From: Candidatus Wallbacteria bacterium
Lineage (GTDB): Bacteria; Muiribacteriota; UBA6191; JACPRK01
DNA length: 64,000 nt
Assembly (NCBI GenBank): GCA_016213845.1
Contig: JACQZN010000031.1
Coordinates: 1-64,000, forward strand
Reading direction: 5' to 3'
Under the pieces are notes generated by a model. The model was not told the DNA's origin, made no database searches, and saw only the letters and a list, made by a program, of their open reading frames with translations. Both the position numbers and the translations under genes were made by a program. Shown here piece by piece: positions 51,424 to 60,302 of this stretch (position 1 is the first letter of the stretch; the number at the start of each line of letters is the position of its first letter).

Positions 51424-54305
51424 TCCGAGGGCTCCGATCGGGTAGGGCTGCCGGGCCGCGTTGCGGGCGACGCTCTGCGGGCCAGGTTCCAGGAACGCAT
51501 CGCGCGGTAGAGGCGCTCGTGGCCGTGCAGCCCGGGGGCGGGCTCGTGGCCGCTGGCGCCAGAGAGGCGGTCCACGGCGGTGGCCAGCTCCGCAGTGGAT
51601 GCCGGGTCCTCGAGGCCAACAAGCCGGGGCGAGATTGCTGCCTCTTCCTGGCAGAAGGCGTGTGTGGCGGCGCGTAGCTCTTCGGCCTCGGCGGGGCCAT
51701 GCGCTGCCGCGGCTGCAAACCCATCCGAAAGCCGAGCGGCCAGCCGCAACCGGGCGGCAGCGGCGCGGGCCGCGAATTGCCGCATCGACTCCGGCGAGCG
51801 CCGCCGGCTGCCGAACATCTCCAGATCGAGCAGGTCTTCGAGCCGTCCGAGGGGCGTCTCGTAGTCGAAGCGCTCGCCCTGGACCAGGCCGGGCACGCGC
51901 TCTGCGAGCAAGGTGAGCGGGGCCCCCGGGAATGGCTTCAGCTCGTTGACGCGGTCCGAGGACGACGAATCGATCATGAAGCCCGGTGCGTCCAGGGCCA
52001 GCCGGATCAGGTTGTAGAACGTGCGGATGCGGTCGAGGTCACCCGCGAAAGGATTGTAGACGAGAAGGAAGCAGCGGCTGTCGAGGCCCGCGGATTCGAG
52101 CGCCGCGAGCACTGCTGCGATGTCCGAGAAGGTGTAGACGGGGCGGGCGGACTCGCCCTTCTGGAGGAGCTGGTTGAAGTTGGTCTTCAGGGCGCGGATG
52201 GAACCGTCGGTGTAGGCGTCGACGCCCATGACCACCTCGCCGACGCCGAGCGTGCGATACGCGGCCACGAGGCGATCGTTGACGACGGGCGGCAGGCCGT
52301 CCTCGGAGCGTCTGCGCAGGAAGGCTTGCAGGCCGTTGTGACGGACGAAGAACTGGAACGGCTCGAGCAGCCCTTCGGTCTCGAGGCGCGCAGCGAGCTG
52401 GACGATGCGCTCCGGATTGCGATTGAAGTAGGAGTCGAGGAGATAGACGTCGACGTACTCGCCGGACGCGGGCCGATCCATCTCGACGATCTCGCCGAGC
52501 ATTCCGACGAGCAGGTCGATGTCGAGCGCAGCGAAAGGCTGCATACCGCCGGAGCAGCAGAAGCTGCAGTGGTAGCCGCAGCCGCGGCTCGTCATGAGCA
52601 GATGGGAGGCCTTCGGCGCGCCCGGACGCCGGCCCGCGCAGAAGTAGTCTGCGAGGAAGCGGTCGTACTCCTGACTGTAGATGCTCCGGAGCACGGCGGG
52701 GTCGTAGCGCAGCGAGTTCAATCCGTGGCCGGTGAGCAGCCGCCGGCGGTCGAGGCGTGAGAGCGCGACGGTGGAGTCGTCCAGTCGGGCGGCGAGGCCG
52801 TCGTATCGGAAGAGGTCGTCGGGGCGGAACCGCTCCGCGCAGAGGTCGTCGAGGAGCTGGATGAGCCGTCCGCCCTGCTCGTCGCCCAGCAAGAGAAGAT
52901 TGGCCGATTCGCCGCCGGCCGCGGAGGGGTCGATGGCCGGACCCAGTCCGCTCGCGATGAGGAAGGTCCCTGGCGGTACGTCCTCGACCGTGCGCGCGGG
53001 AAGCGGATACGGCGGGTGAAAGTACGAGTCCGCGCTGGCGTTGGCCGAGCGGTAGATCCAGCAGCGCGCCTCGCCCGCATCCCTAACCGTGAGGCCATTG
53101 GCGCGAAATTCGCTGATGGTCGTTGCCGCCATCAGCCCTTCCTCGGGTTCGGCAGAGATGGAGTTCAGCCCCTGGATGTGGAACGAGGAGATCACGGGCC
53201 AAGCGTAAGCGCGCGCCTCGGCGGGGGCGAGCGCGACCAGCTCGACCGGCAGCTCCTGCAGGAGCTTGCGGGTGTCGACCGGTTCCAGGGAGCCAGCATG
53301 GAAAGCCGATTCGGAGACCTCGAGCCGGGTGTGATGCGTGACCGGGTCGTGCACGAGGGACCAGAGTCCTTCGCGAGCGGTGGCCTTGGACTGCCCGGAG
53401 GCGGTCGCGAGTCCCACGGGCAGGGCTGGCGGACGAGCCGTGAGCGCGAGGTCGATGCGGGCGCCGTCTGGCACAACGTCCGCAAGCCCAAAGAGCGAAA
53501 GGATGCGTCGGCTCCATCGCACTGCGTCGGGGAGCGACACGGGGCTGCTCGCCGCGGAGAGTACGATGCGGTAGCCGAGCTCGCGGGTGGGTGGGTTGTC
53601 GACGACGGTGAGGGAGCTGGCCATTCGCTGCTGGCGCAGGGTTCGCCGCAGCAGCCGGACGAGTGCCTCGGCTGCGAGGGCTCTCCTGGACATGTGGTCG
53701 ATGAAGTCGCCCCTGTCCGTGACGGAGCGGACGGAGGCGAACTCGGCGCCGAACTCCGCGGCCAGAGAGGCGACGTGGAAGTCCTCCATTTCGATGATGT
53801 CGGCCTGGGGACATCCGGCCAGGTGGGCGTCCCGCTCAGCAGAGCTGGAGACGAAGGCGCGCGCCGTGACGGAGCGCCCTGGGCGTATGCGCAGGTCGTG
53901 GGGCGCGGCCCGGAGCAGATCGTCCTCCAGCCACGTGCCGAACTGCACGGCGCGGCCACGCTGGTGGGCCCCTCGACTGCAGACCATGTCGCCGATCTCC
54001 AGGTCCGAGGCGCAGGCCATGGCCGTGCCGAGGGAGATGACACGGCGAGGGGCGGCGACCGAGAGGAGCTCCCTCATGACGGTCTGGAGCAGCGCCGGGT
54101 CGTCGCCGAACGGGATGCGAGTCACGGCGATGGGGAGGCCGTCGAGCGCGCCCTCCGTGAGGGGGAACCGGGAGCGGGGGATCGGTCGCTGGGCCGCTCC
54201 GTCCAAGTGAGACAAAAGGGCTTCCAGCTCCTTCGGGTCGTAGCAGACCAGCAGGAGCCGGCGAGGTGAGTTTGTGGGCGGCGTGACCGGCATCCTCTGG
54301 CTCAC
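51420..54305 (-). CDS. nucleoside-phosphorylase-like / radical SAM fusion
   Basis: A 961-residue cytosolic protein. Residues ~17-225 look like a nucleosidase/phosphorylase (MTAN or futalosine-hydrolase type): VISLGTAMACASDLEIGDMV, then IIEMEDFHVASLAAEFG, the usual Glu-containing ribose motif. A middle region of ~300 residues follows. The radical SAM domain starts near 560 with C-x3-C-x2-C in SRGCGYHCSFCCSGG (a fourth Cys is adjacent). Barrel motifs such as VVMGVDAYTDGSIRALK come later. The C-terminus is Ala/Arg-rich helix. The start is GTG 54305, overlapping the lipoprotein stop by 4 bases; ATG 54293 is an alternative. One idea is that the N-terminal domain acts on 5'-deoxyadenosine or on the nucleoside product of the radical domain. 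Confidence 0.88.
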   Translation of the reverse strand: MSQRMPVTPPTNSPRRLLLVCYDPKELEALLSHLDGAAQRPIPRSRFPLTEGALDGLPIAVTRIPFGDDPALLQTVMRELLSVAAPRRVISLGTAMACASDLEIGDMVCSRGAHQRGRAVQFGTWLEDDLLRAAPHDLRIRPGRSVTARAFVSSSAERDAHLAGCPQADIIEMEDFHVASLAAEFGAEFASVRSVTDRGDFIDHMSRRALAAEALVRLLRRTLRQQRMASSLTVVDNPPTRELGYRIVLSAASSPVSLPDAVRWSRRILSLFGLADVVPDGARIDLALTARPPALPVGLATASGQSKATAREGLWSLVHDPVTHHTRLEVSESAFHAGSLEPVDTRKLLQELPVELVALAPAEARAYAWPVISSFHIQGLNSISAEPEEGLMAATTISEFRANGLTVRDAGEARCWIYRSANASADSYFHPPYPLPARTVEDVPPGTFLIASGLGPAIDPSAAGGESANLLLLGDEQGGRLIQLLDDLCAERFRPDDLFRYDGLAARLDDSTVALSRLDRRRLLTGHGLNSLRYDPAVLRSIYSQEYDRFLADYFCAGRRPGAPKASHLLMTSRGCGYHCSFCCSGGMQPFAALDIDLLVGMLGEIVEMDRPASGEYVDVYLLDSYFNRNPERIVQLAARLETEGLLEPFQFFVRHNGLQAFLRRRSEDGLPPVVNDRLVAAYRTLGVGEVVMGVDAYTDGSIRALKTNFNQLLQKGESARPVYTFSDIAAVLAALESAGLDSRCFLLVYNPFAGDLDRIRTFYNLIRLALDAPGFMIDSSSSDRVNELKPFPGAPLTLLAERVPGLVQGERFDYETPLGRLEDLLDLEMFGSRRRSPESMRQFAARAAAARLRLAARLSDGFAAAAAHGPAEAEELRAATHAFCQEEAAISPRLVGLEDPASTAELATAVDRLSGASGHEPAPGLHGHERLYRAMRSWNLARRASPATRPGSPTRSEPSE

Positions 54306-55117
54306 TCGAAGCGCTCGACCCCCAGGGAGGCCGTCAGCCGACCCAGCGCCTGGCGCCCGCCGGCCGTGGCGGACAGGCCCAGCAGGGCTTCGCGCAGGTC
54401 GCGCTTGAGCTGCTCGTCGAGCGTTGCAAGCACGACTATGGGATCGTCCGGGATGGGGTCCGTGCGGTCGATCACGGCAATCCGGGATTCGAAGACCTGT
54501 GCGCGCCGCGGGTCGTGCTCCAGGGTATCGGAAACCGCCCCTGCGTCCGCTGCACCGGACAAGAGCTGCTCCAGGACGCGGTCGTGATTGCCGGCGAAAC
54601 CGATCGAGCCGAAGTACCGCAGCGGGTCGATCCCGCGCGCCGAGAACAGCCGGTTCGGGTAGAGGTAGCCGCTGCGAGAGAAGCGGTCGACGTAGAGGAA
54701 CCGCTTGCCCGCCAGACTGGCCAGGGTCATCGGCCCGTCGGACTTTCGGGCCACGATTACGCCCCGGTGCGGGCGGCCGCCCGGAGAAGCCGGGCGGCAG
54801 AGTCGCTGCATCTCTCCGCCGGTGGGGGTGAACCAGCCGACGTCGACGCGCCCCTGCCGGATTGCCCTGTCGAGGTCGTTGTAGCTGGAGGCAACTCGCA
54901 CCCGCACGGTGCGGCCCAGGGTGCGCGACAGGTGCTCCATCAAAGGTCCGAGCGCCTCCAGGAGTGCCGCTCGCTCCAGGAAAGGATAGGTGCCGAACCA
55001 GAGCGGCCGGCGCGCCTCATGGACGATCCGGATCGGGGACTGGGTCGAAGCCGTGCAGCCTGCGGCCAGCGCGGCGATTCCCGCCACTAGCGCGGCTATC
55101 AGGCAACGAACGCTCAC
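54302..55117 (-). CDS. PhnD-like substrate-binding lipoprotein
   Basis: A 271-residue periplasmic binding protein of the phosphate/phosphonate (PhnD/SsuA-like) class. The lipobox is LAAGC with C21, so it should be lipid-anchored. The domain begins WFGTYPFLERAALLEAL (PhnD family opening) and has the family Tyr/Asp-rich ligand segments (VASSYNDLDRAIRQGRVDVGWF). No permease or ATPase subunit of an ABC transporter is adjacent. A sensory role with the Cache-HAMP protein of the same operon is therefore as likely as transport. The start is GTG 55117 in a 4-bp overlap with the transporter stop. Confidence 0.9.
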   Translation of the reverse strand: MSVRCLIAALVAGIAALAAGCTASTQSPIRIVHEARRPLWFGTYPFLERAALLEALGPLMEHLSRTLGRTVRVRVASSYNDLDRAIRQGRVDVGWFTPTGGEMQRLCRPASPGGRPHRGVIVARKSDGPMTLASLAGKRFLYVDRFSRSGYLYPNRLFSARGIDPLRYFGSIGFAGNHDRVLEQLLSGAADAGAVSDTLEHDPRRAQVFESRIAVIDRTDPIPDDPIVVLATLDEQLKRDLREALLGLSATAGGRQALGRLTASLGVERFE

Positions 55118-57894
55118 GAATCGAGATCCTTGCCCTCAGTATGAAGGCTCGGGCCCAGCAGCGCCATCGAGCGCGCCGCCGAGAGGCGGGTGACGTCCAG
55201 GAACCGGCCCGCCGCCTGCACGAAACCGCCGTCGATCGCGCCTCGCGCCAGGGGCACCAGCAGCTCGTGGATGCCACGAGGCAGCTCGGAGGCGAGGTAC
55301 TCCTGCGCCAGAGATGCCGCAAAGCGGTCCTTGCCCGCCAACCGGCCGATCGCTTCGAGCGCACTCGCGGGCCGCGCGCAGGCCAGGGTCGCCACGCCCA
55401 GCGCCGTTTCAGTGCGCTCCTCCCAGCGCCGCCGGGCCCGCTCAATCCAGACAGGTTCGATCCCCTCGGCCTCCGAACGCTCCAGGCACGCCCGTTCCAC
55501 CCAGAGCCGCCCGAGTGCTGCCGTCAGCAGTTGCTCGGCTTCGGCACGCCGGCCATGCCGCAGGAGCTTGGAGCAGAGCGAGGCCCACCCGCTCATCTCC
55601 ATCCAGGCCCCCGTGGTCAGCTCCGAGGCCAGCTCGCCGACCGCCAGCGGCGAACCGTCGGCCGATTTGGCCGCCGACCGCTCCAGCAGCGTCAACCACC
55701 CAGGCTCATCGCACTCGTCCACCAGCTCGCAAAGTGCCCGTCGCAGCCCAGGCTCGGGCCAGGCCAACGCCTTGAGGAACAGACGCGCCTTGGCGTCATC
55801 CTGGGCCCGTGTCACGTACCCGGCGGCCTGCAACCGCTCGGCCTCCGTGAGCGCGTCCAGCAGCTGGCGGACGCTGTGGATCGCCAGCTTCGAAACCCGG
55901 GCCAGATGCCGTTCGGCGGTCGCGGCGAGCGCGGGCTCGGGGCCGGTCTCGAGGAATCTCCTCAACGCCGGTGCCACGGCCGGATCGTCCAGGCGGGCCA
56001 CGGCCGAGAGCGCGTGGCCCGTCACCGTTGCGTCTTCATCCCCGAGGGCCGCGGCTAGCTCGGGCAGGAAGATCTCGTTGCGCGATTCGCCGAGCGTGAC
56101 CAGCGCCGCCGAGCGCGCGTGGGGCGAGCCGCCCTCTCGCAGCATCCCGGCAAGTCGGCCCAGCGCCCGCTCGAGCCACTCGCGCCGAGTCGCCACGCGC
56201 AGGAGCAGGCCGCATGCCGCCGCGGCCACTCGGTGGTGCGGATGGTCTACGAGCCCGGCGGCCAGGCCGAGAGCCCCGATGGCCTCGGAGGAGCCGCCGA
56301 CTGCTTCGAGTAGATTGGCCCGAACGCGAGCGTCGAGCGTTTCGTCGGCCAGCATCTCCCTGACCTTGCGGTGGAGGCCTTCCCCGGGCGCCCCCTCTCC
56401 AAGTAGCCGAGCCGCCACGGCCAGCCGCCGCGGGTCCGCCTCCCGTTCTACGAAGCCCGCAAGCAAACGGACCCGTGCGCTCGCTCCGAGCTGCCGACAC
56501 GCCTCGAGCCCGCGGTCCCGTTCAGTCTCCTGGCTCGCGAGCAATAGCTTGCCGACTTGCCGCTCGCGCTCGGCCGGGTCGAGCAACCCCAGGGAATCGA
56601 GAGCCTCGTGCCGCCGCGCGAAAGATGCGGCGTCCAGCGCTTCCACCAGCGCCCGTGACGTGGCCTGTCCCATCCTCGAGATCACGGCCAGCAGGGCGCC
56701 GAACAGCACGAGCGCTACTCCGAAAGCGGCTGCCGTGGTCAACCGGCTCTGCACTGCGATGAGGGCAAGGCCGACCAGCAGGCACCCTGCCGAGGACGCC
56801 ATCCCGGCCAGCGACATCGCCCGCAACCGGACCGCTCGCGGCAGCACGGGCAGGATCAGCGCCGAGGCAGAGTTGTGAACCGTCTTCGAAAGCAGCGTGA
56901 ACAGGAACTGGGTCGCCAGCACAGCCATGGGCGAGCCGATGGCCAGCGTCACTCCTGAGCCGGCGAGGACCGCCGCCGGCATCAGCGCGAGGCTCGCCGC
57001 CAGACTGAGACGCGAGAGCACCCTGCCGGCCACGGTCATCTGTACACCCAGAACCAGCAGGTCGGTGACCGACGTGTAGACGGCGATGAAGCTGGCCAGC
57101 TCACGCTCGCCCGGAAAGGCCTGGGTGATCGCGCGCGAGTACTGGTAGTCCAGCCAGTACTTGCCGGCCATCCCCAGGAATCCGGCTGCCACCAGCAACC
57201 GGCCCAGCTCGCCGATGTCCGAGCGCGGCCCGGTTTCGCCGTCGCCAGGCTCTGGCGTCGTTACGTCGCCGGGGCCGGGCGCCGCCGGCGGCAGCGATTC
57301 GGAGGCTGCGTACTCCCGGCGCACGGCAGCGAAGAGCGCGATGCAGGCCAGGAAAAGCGCCAGCGCCGCCGTCGTGACGCCTGCGAGCCCGACGAAGCTG
57401 AGCGAGAGCTTGAGCGCCAGGCCGCTCAGGATGAAGGCGAAGCTGCCGGCGGCCGTGACCACGGGCAGGTTGAGCTTGCCCTCCTGAAGCGGGAAGATCT
57501 CGTTCAGGTAGTGGACGAAAAACTGGTTGAAGAAGAGGTCGTAGACCATCACGGCCATGAGAAAGAGCGTCGCACCCGCTGGCCCTCCGCTGGCGCCGGC
57601 GGCGACCCGCGCGCAGAGCAGGGCAGCGAAGAGCCAGGAGGCCAGGCTGAGGTAGACCGCCGAATGTGCCTTGAGGCGCTGGACCAGCGCGGCCTGGAGC
57701 GCGATGAAGACCACGTTGAGGGCCGTGTAGACGTACGGCAGGCCCCAGACCCCGGCTGCCTGGAAGAAGACCGTCTGCGAGGAGATGAAGAGGACGTTGA
57801 CGGTCGCCTTCTGGAGGAAGTAGTAGGCGGAAACTAGCCAGAGGCCGCGCCGGGGATTCCGGACGCGCGCGGCGGGGTGCGGAGCGAGGCCCAC
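55114..57894 (-). CDS. MFS/NTT-like transporter fused to HEAT repeats
   Basis: A 926-residue protein. Residues 1 to about 420 contain 11-12 hydrophobic helices (for example around YYFLQKATVNVLFISSQTVF and ALNVVFIALQAALVQRL). This resembles major-facilitator or bacterial ATP/ADP-translocase (NTT)-like carriers, some of which carry HEAT-type tails. The remaining ~500 residues are HEAT-like helical repeats with periodic Leu/Ala and DxxVxxxA spacing, presumably cytosolic. The start is GTG 57894, chosen because the preceding gene stops at 57899 and the frame upstream of it is antisense-like. The carrier class is an inference; the substrate is unknown, but the nucleotide-handling neighbours suggest a nucleotide or nucleoside. 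Confidence 0.82.
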   Translation of the reverse strand: MGLAPHPAARVRNPRRGLWLVSAYYFLQKATVNVLFISSQTVFFQAAGVWGLPYVYTALNVVFIALQAALVQRLKAHSAVYLSLASWLFAALLCARVAAGASGGPAGATLFLMAVMVYDLFFNQFFVHYLNEIFPLQEGKLNLPVVTAAGSFAFILSGLALKLSLSFVGLAGVTTAALALFLACIALFAAVRREYAASESLPPAAPGPGDVTTPEPGDGETGPRSDIGELGRLLVAAGFLGMAGKYWLDYQYSRAITQAFPGERELASFIAVYTSVTDLLVLGVQMTVAGRVLSRLSLAASLALMPAAVLAGSGVTLAIGSPMAVLATQFLFTLLSKTVHNSASALILPVLPRAVRLRAMSLAGMASSAGCLLVGLALIAVQSRLTTAAAFGVALVLFGALLAVISRMGQATSRALVEALDAASFARRHEALDSLGLLDPAERERQVGKLLLASQETERDRGLEACRQLGASARVRLLAGFVEREADPRRLAVAARLLGEGAPGEGLHRKVREMLADETLDARVRANLLEAVGGSSEAIGALGLAAGLVDHPHHRVAAAACGLLLRVATRREWLERALGRLAGMLREGGSPHARSAALVTLGESRNEIFLPELAAALGDEDATVTGHALSAVARLDDPAVAPALRRFLETGPEPALAATAERHLARVSKLAIHSVRQLLDALTEAERLQAAGYVTRAQDDAKARLFLKALAWPEPGLRRALCELVDECDEPGWLTLLERSAAKSADGSPLAVGELASELTTGAWMEMSGWASLCSKLLRHGRRAEAEQLLTAALGRLWVERACLERSEAEGIEPVWIERARRRWEERTETALGVATLACARPASALEAIGRLAGKDRFAASLAQEYLASELPRGIHELLVPLARGAIDGGFVQAAGRFLDVTRLSAARSMALLGPSLHTEGKDLDS

Positions 57895-57898
57895 GTCA

Positions 57899-59068
57899 TC
57901 ACCGGCCGGTCGTGAGCTTCTGCCAGATCGACGCGATGAGCGTCTTTCGCTGCAGTCCCTCGGCAAGGGCGTTGAATGACCGGGCAGCGGCGCCGAGCTC
58001 GTCGGCAGACGAGGCTTCGAGGCGGTGGGAAAGGACCCCGTCCTTGAGGAGGTCGATGGCGCCTGCCAGCGCCAGCACCGGGGCGCTGACCAGCTTGGCC
58101 AGCCAGGCGGTGGCACCGAGCGAGGCGATCAACACCAACAGGGCGATGGCGCTGAAGTCGGAGCGCAAGGCGCGCGAGAGGGCGAAGGCCTGTCCTGCCG
58201 GCTGACCGACGAGCAGCCAGGCCCCGAGCGGGGGGCTGAAAACGATCGAGGCCAGGTCTTCGCGGCCTGCGTTGTCCACGGCCCGCGTCACGGGCGGGCC
58301 GGCGGCCGGGTCGAGCTCCGGCGGCAAGACCATTGCGCGAGCCTCGGCGGCCAAACCAGGGCCGGTGCGCGCGACGAGCTCGCCCTGGCGATCGGCGATG
58401 GCAATGTAGTCCTGCTCGGCGAGACGGTACGAATTGAGGATGTCCTGGACGCCGGTGCCGTCGAGCACGGCGACGGCCCGCAGCGCTCCGACGAGGGTGG
58501 ACGGATCGGCGAAGGAGCGGACCGGGACGGCCCAGACGTCGACGGCACGGCCCGAGCCGCCCGGGTAGGAGCGCAGCTCGAGCCCGGCGCCTGGATTGGG
58601 GGCGCCCCTGAGCCAGGACGGGCGGTCTGCAGCCGCTGCCCTGGGGAGCGCGGCGAAGGCGGTCTGGGGCTCTGCCGCGATGACGTTTCCAGCCGAGTCG
58701 AGCAGCTGAAGCTCCACGAAAAAGGTGCCGGCAGCGACGAAGTCCCGGAGGGCCTCGCGTGCCTTGCGGGGCGACAGTGACTGCACCGACGGCGACCCGG
58801 CCAGCATCTCCAGAGAGTGGGCTCGGTGGTTGGCGTAAAGCTCCAGATTCGCCCGCACGGCATCCAGCAGCGCCTCGCTCTTCCTGACCGCAAGGTGGCG
58901 CACATACCCCTGAGAAAGCTGCAAGGCGACGGCGAAAGTCAGCAGTACAGGCAACAGGCTGAGCGCCAGCATCACTGCTGCTAGTCGGAGCCGAAAGGTC
59001 CAGCGGATGAAGTGCGTCCGTCCATCCGCGGGATCGGGCGCCTCGCGAACCTGGGTAGCCGAGCTCAT
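57899..59068 (-). CDS. Cache-HAMP membrane sensor without output domain
   Basis: A 389-residue receptor and the first gene of the five-gene operon. A short cytosolic N-terminus leads to TM1 (about 29-51). A ~240-residue extracytoplasmic domain with dCache features follows (FVELQLLDSAGNVIAAEP, then DYIAIADRQGELVARTG), then TM2 (about 299-320) and a HAMP domain (about 317-370, with SAPVLALAGAIDLLKDG). It ends 20 residues after the HAMP domain, with no kinase, methyl-accepting or GGDEF domain. The signal may pass to the adjacent HEAT-transporter, or the HAMP may dimerise with another protein. AAGGGG lies upstream of the ATG. The stop is 4 bases before the transporter GTG. Confidence 0.9.
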   Translation of the reverse strand: MSSATQVREAPDPADGRTHFIRWTFRLRLAAVMLALSLLPVLLTFAVALQLSQGYVRHLAVRKSEALLDAVRANLELYANHRAHSLEMLAGSPSVQSLSPRKAREALRDFVAAGTFFVELQLLDSAGNVIAAEPQTAFAALPRAAAADRPSWLRGAPNPGAGLELRSYPGGSGRAVDVWAVPVRSFADPSTLVGALRAVAVLDGTGVQDILNSYRLAEQDYIAIADRQGELVARTGPGLAAEARAMVLPPELDPAAGPPVTRAVDNAGREDLASIVFSPPLGAWLLVGQPAGQAFALSRALRSDFSAIALLVLIASLGATAWLAKLVSAPVLALAGAIDLLKDGVLSHRLEASSADELGAAARSFNALAEGLQRKTLIASIWQKLTTGR

Positions 59069-59143
59069 GCTCTATCCCCTTGCCCCAGCCCTTGCCCCAG
59101 CCCCAGCCCGGCCCCCCCACGCGAAGCGTGGCCAGCCCCCCGA

Positions 59144-59157
59144 CCGATCATGATCGG
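59144..59157. promoter_or_regulatory. perfect 14-bp palindrome, possible operator
   Basis: CCGATCATGATCGG is a perfect palindrome between the divergent Cache-HAMP operon (start 59068) and the aldo/keto reductase gene (start 59316). Its size and symmetry suit a dimeric repressor; no regulator gene is adjacent. Confidence 0.4.
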
Positions 59158-59265
59158 AGAATGCTCTGTCCGGGGCCCTCGCACGGGCCTCAGTGTATCG
59201 CGTCCCCTGGCCTGGAATCCCGTTCGGATGCCTCCTTGCTTCGGGCTGCGGTTGGCGTTCTGCCG

Positions 59266-59274
59266 TGCTAAACT
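59266..59274 (+). promoter_or_regulatory. putative extended -10 of the aldo/keto reductase gene
   Basis: TGCTAAACT combines a TGN extension with TAAACT (4 of 6 matches), and the predicted transcript start is about 35 bases before the ATG. There is no good -35, as is usual for extended -10 promoters. Confidence 0.4.
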
Positions 59275-59315
59275 CGCGCCGCTGGTCGCGTCGGCCGTGT
59301 CGAAGGAGGCCCGAG

Positions 59316-60296
59316 ATGACGATGGAGTACCGGAGGTTGGGGAGCGCCGGAGTGCGAGTGAGCGCATTGTCGCTGGGGGCGTGGGTCACCTTTGGCGGCC
59401 AGGTCGGCGAGGACGTGGCGCAGGAGTGCATGACACGCGCCTACGACGCGGGCGTGAACTTCTTCGACAACGCCGAGGCCTATGCGGATGGCAACGCGGA
59501 GATCGTCATGGGGGCCGCGCTCAAGAAGCTCGGCTGGGCGCGGGATACCTTCCTGGTCTCCAGCAAAGTCTTCTGGGGCGGCTCCGGCCCGAACCAGCAA
59601 GGCTTGAGCCGCAAACACGTCTTCGAGGCCTGTCACGCCGCCCTGCGTCGGCTGCGCGTGGAGTATCTCGACTTCTTCTTCTGTCACCGGCCCGACCCAT
59701 CGACGCCGATCGAGGAGACCACCCGCGTCATGCACGATCTCGTCACCCAGGGGAAGGTACTCTACTGGGGCACCTCGGAATGGAGCGCGCAGCAGATCGC
59801 GGAGGCGTGCCAGCTGGCCGATCAACGCAATCTCTACCGGCCTCAGATGGAGCAACCGGAGTACAACATGTTCCACCGCGAGCGTGTCGAGCGGGAGTAC
59901 CGGGAGCTCTACGCGCGCTACGGTCTAGGCACCACGACCTGGAGCCCCCTGATGTCCGGCCTGCTCTCGGGGAAGTACCTGGACGGGATTCCACACGGCA
60001 CGCGCGTGACGTTGCCCGGCTATGCCTGGTTGAAGCAGAAGTTCGAAAGCGACGTGACGCGATCCCGGCTCGGATGCGTCCGTAAGCTCAAGGGTCTTGC
60101 CGACAGTCTCGAGTGCACGCTTGCTCAGCTCGCGCTGGCCTGGTGCCTGAAGAACCCCCACGTCAGCACGGTCATCACGGGCGCCAGCCGGCCCGAACAG
60201 GTGACCGAGAATATGCGCGCGCTAGACGTGCTGCCCAGGCTCACAGACGAGGTCATGGCCCGGATCGAGACCACCCTGAGGGAAGCTGCAAGCTGA
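59316..60296 (+). CDS. aldo/keto reductase (K-channel beta-subunit-like)
   Basis: An NADPH-dependent aldo/keto reductase, 326 residues. The catalytic tetrad is visible: Asp in [11 protein letters not shown], the Tyr of that motif, Lys in VSSKVFWGG and His in [10 protein letters not shown]. The cofactor segment [12 protein letters not shown] lies near the C-terminus. The sequence is closest to the AKR6/KCNAB and YghZ-like branch ([19 protein letters not shown] and [13 protein letters not shown]). Many members reduce methylglyoxal or other aldehydes; the physiological substrate here is not known. AAGGAGG lies 8 bases before the ATG. The small membrane ORF downstream is convergent. Confidence 0.96.
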   Translation: MTMEYRRLGSAGVRVSALSLGAWVTFGGQVGEDVAQECMTRAYDAGVNFFDNAEAYADGNAEIVMGAALKKLGWARDTFLVSSKVFWGGSGPNQQGLSRKHVFEACHAALRRLRVEYLDFFFCHRPDPSTPIEETTRVMHDLVTQGKVLYWGTSEWSAQQIAEACQLADQRNLYRPQMEQPEYNMFHRERVEREYRELYARYGLGTTTWSPLMSGLLSGKYLDGIPHGTRVTLPGYAWLKQKFESDVTRSRLGCVRKLKGLADSLECTLAQLALAWCLKNPHVSTVITGASRPEQVTENMRALDVLPRLTDEVMARIETTLREAAS

Positions 60297-60302
60297 CGGG
60301 CC

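Larger units (their letters stand above)
59069..59315. other. divergent intergenic region with repeats and palindrome
   Basis: The 247 bases between the operon start and the aldo/keto reductase start contain short CCAGCCC/CTTGCCC direct repeats (about 59078-59116), a hairpin CCACGC-GAA-GCGTGG (59118-59132), the palindrome at 59144 and a promoter-like box at 59266. No gene is apparent. Confidence 0.5.

Noticed and set aside
57834..59120. 428-residue alternative frame over the Cache-HAMP gene
   Set aside because: The 57899-59068 frame encodes two membrane helices, Cache and HAMP features; the alternative is Arg/Pro/Ala-rich.
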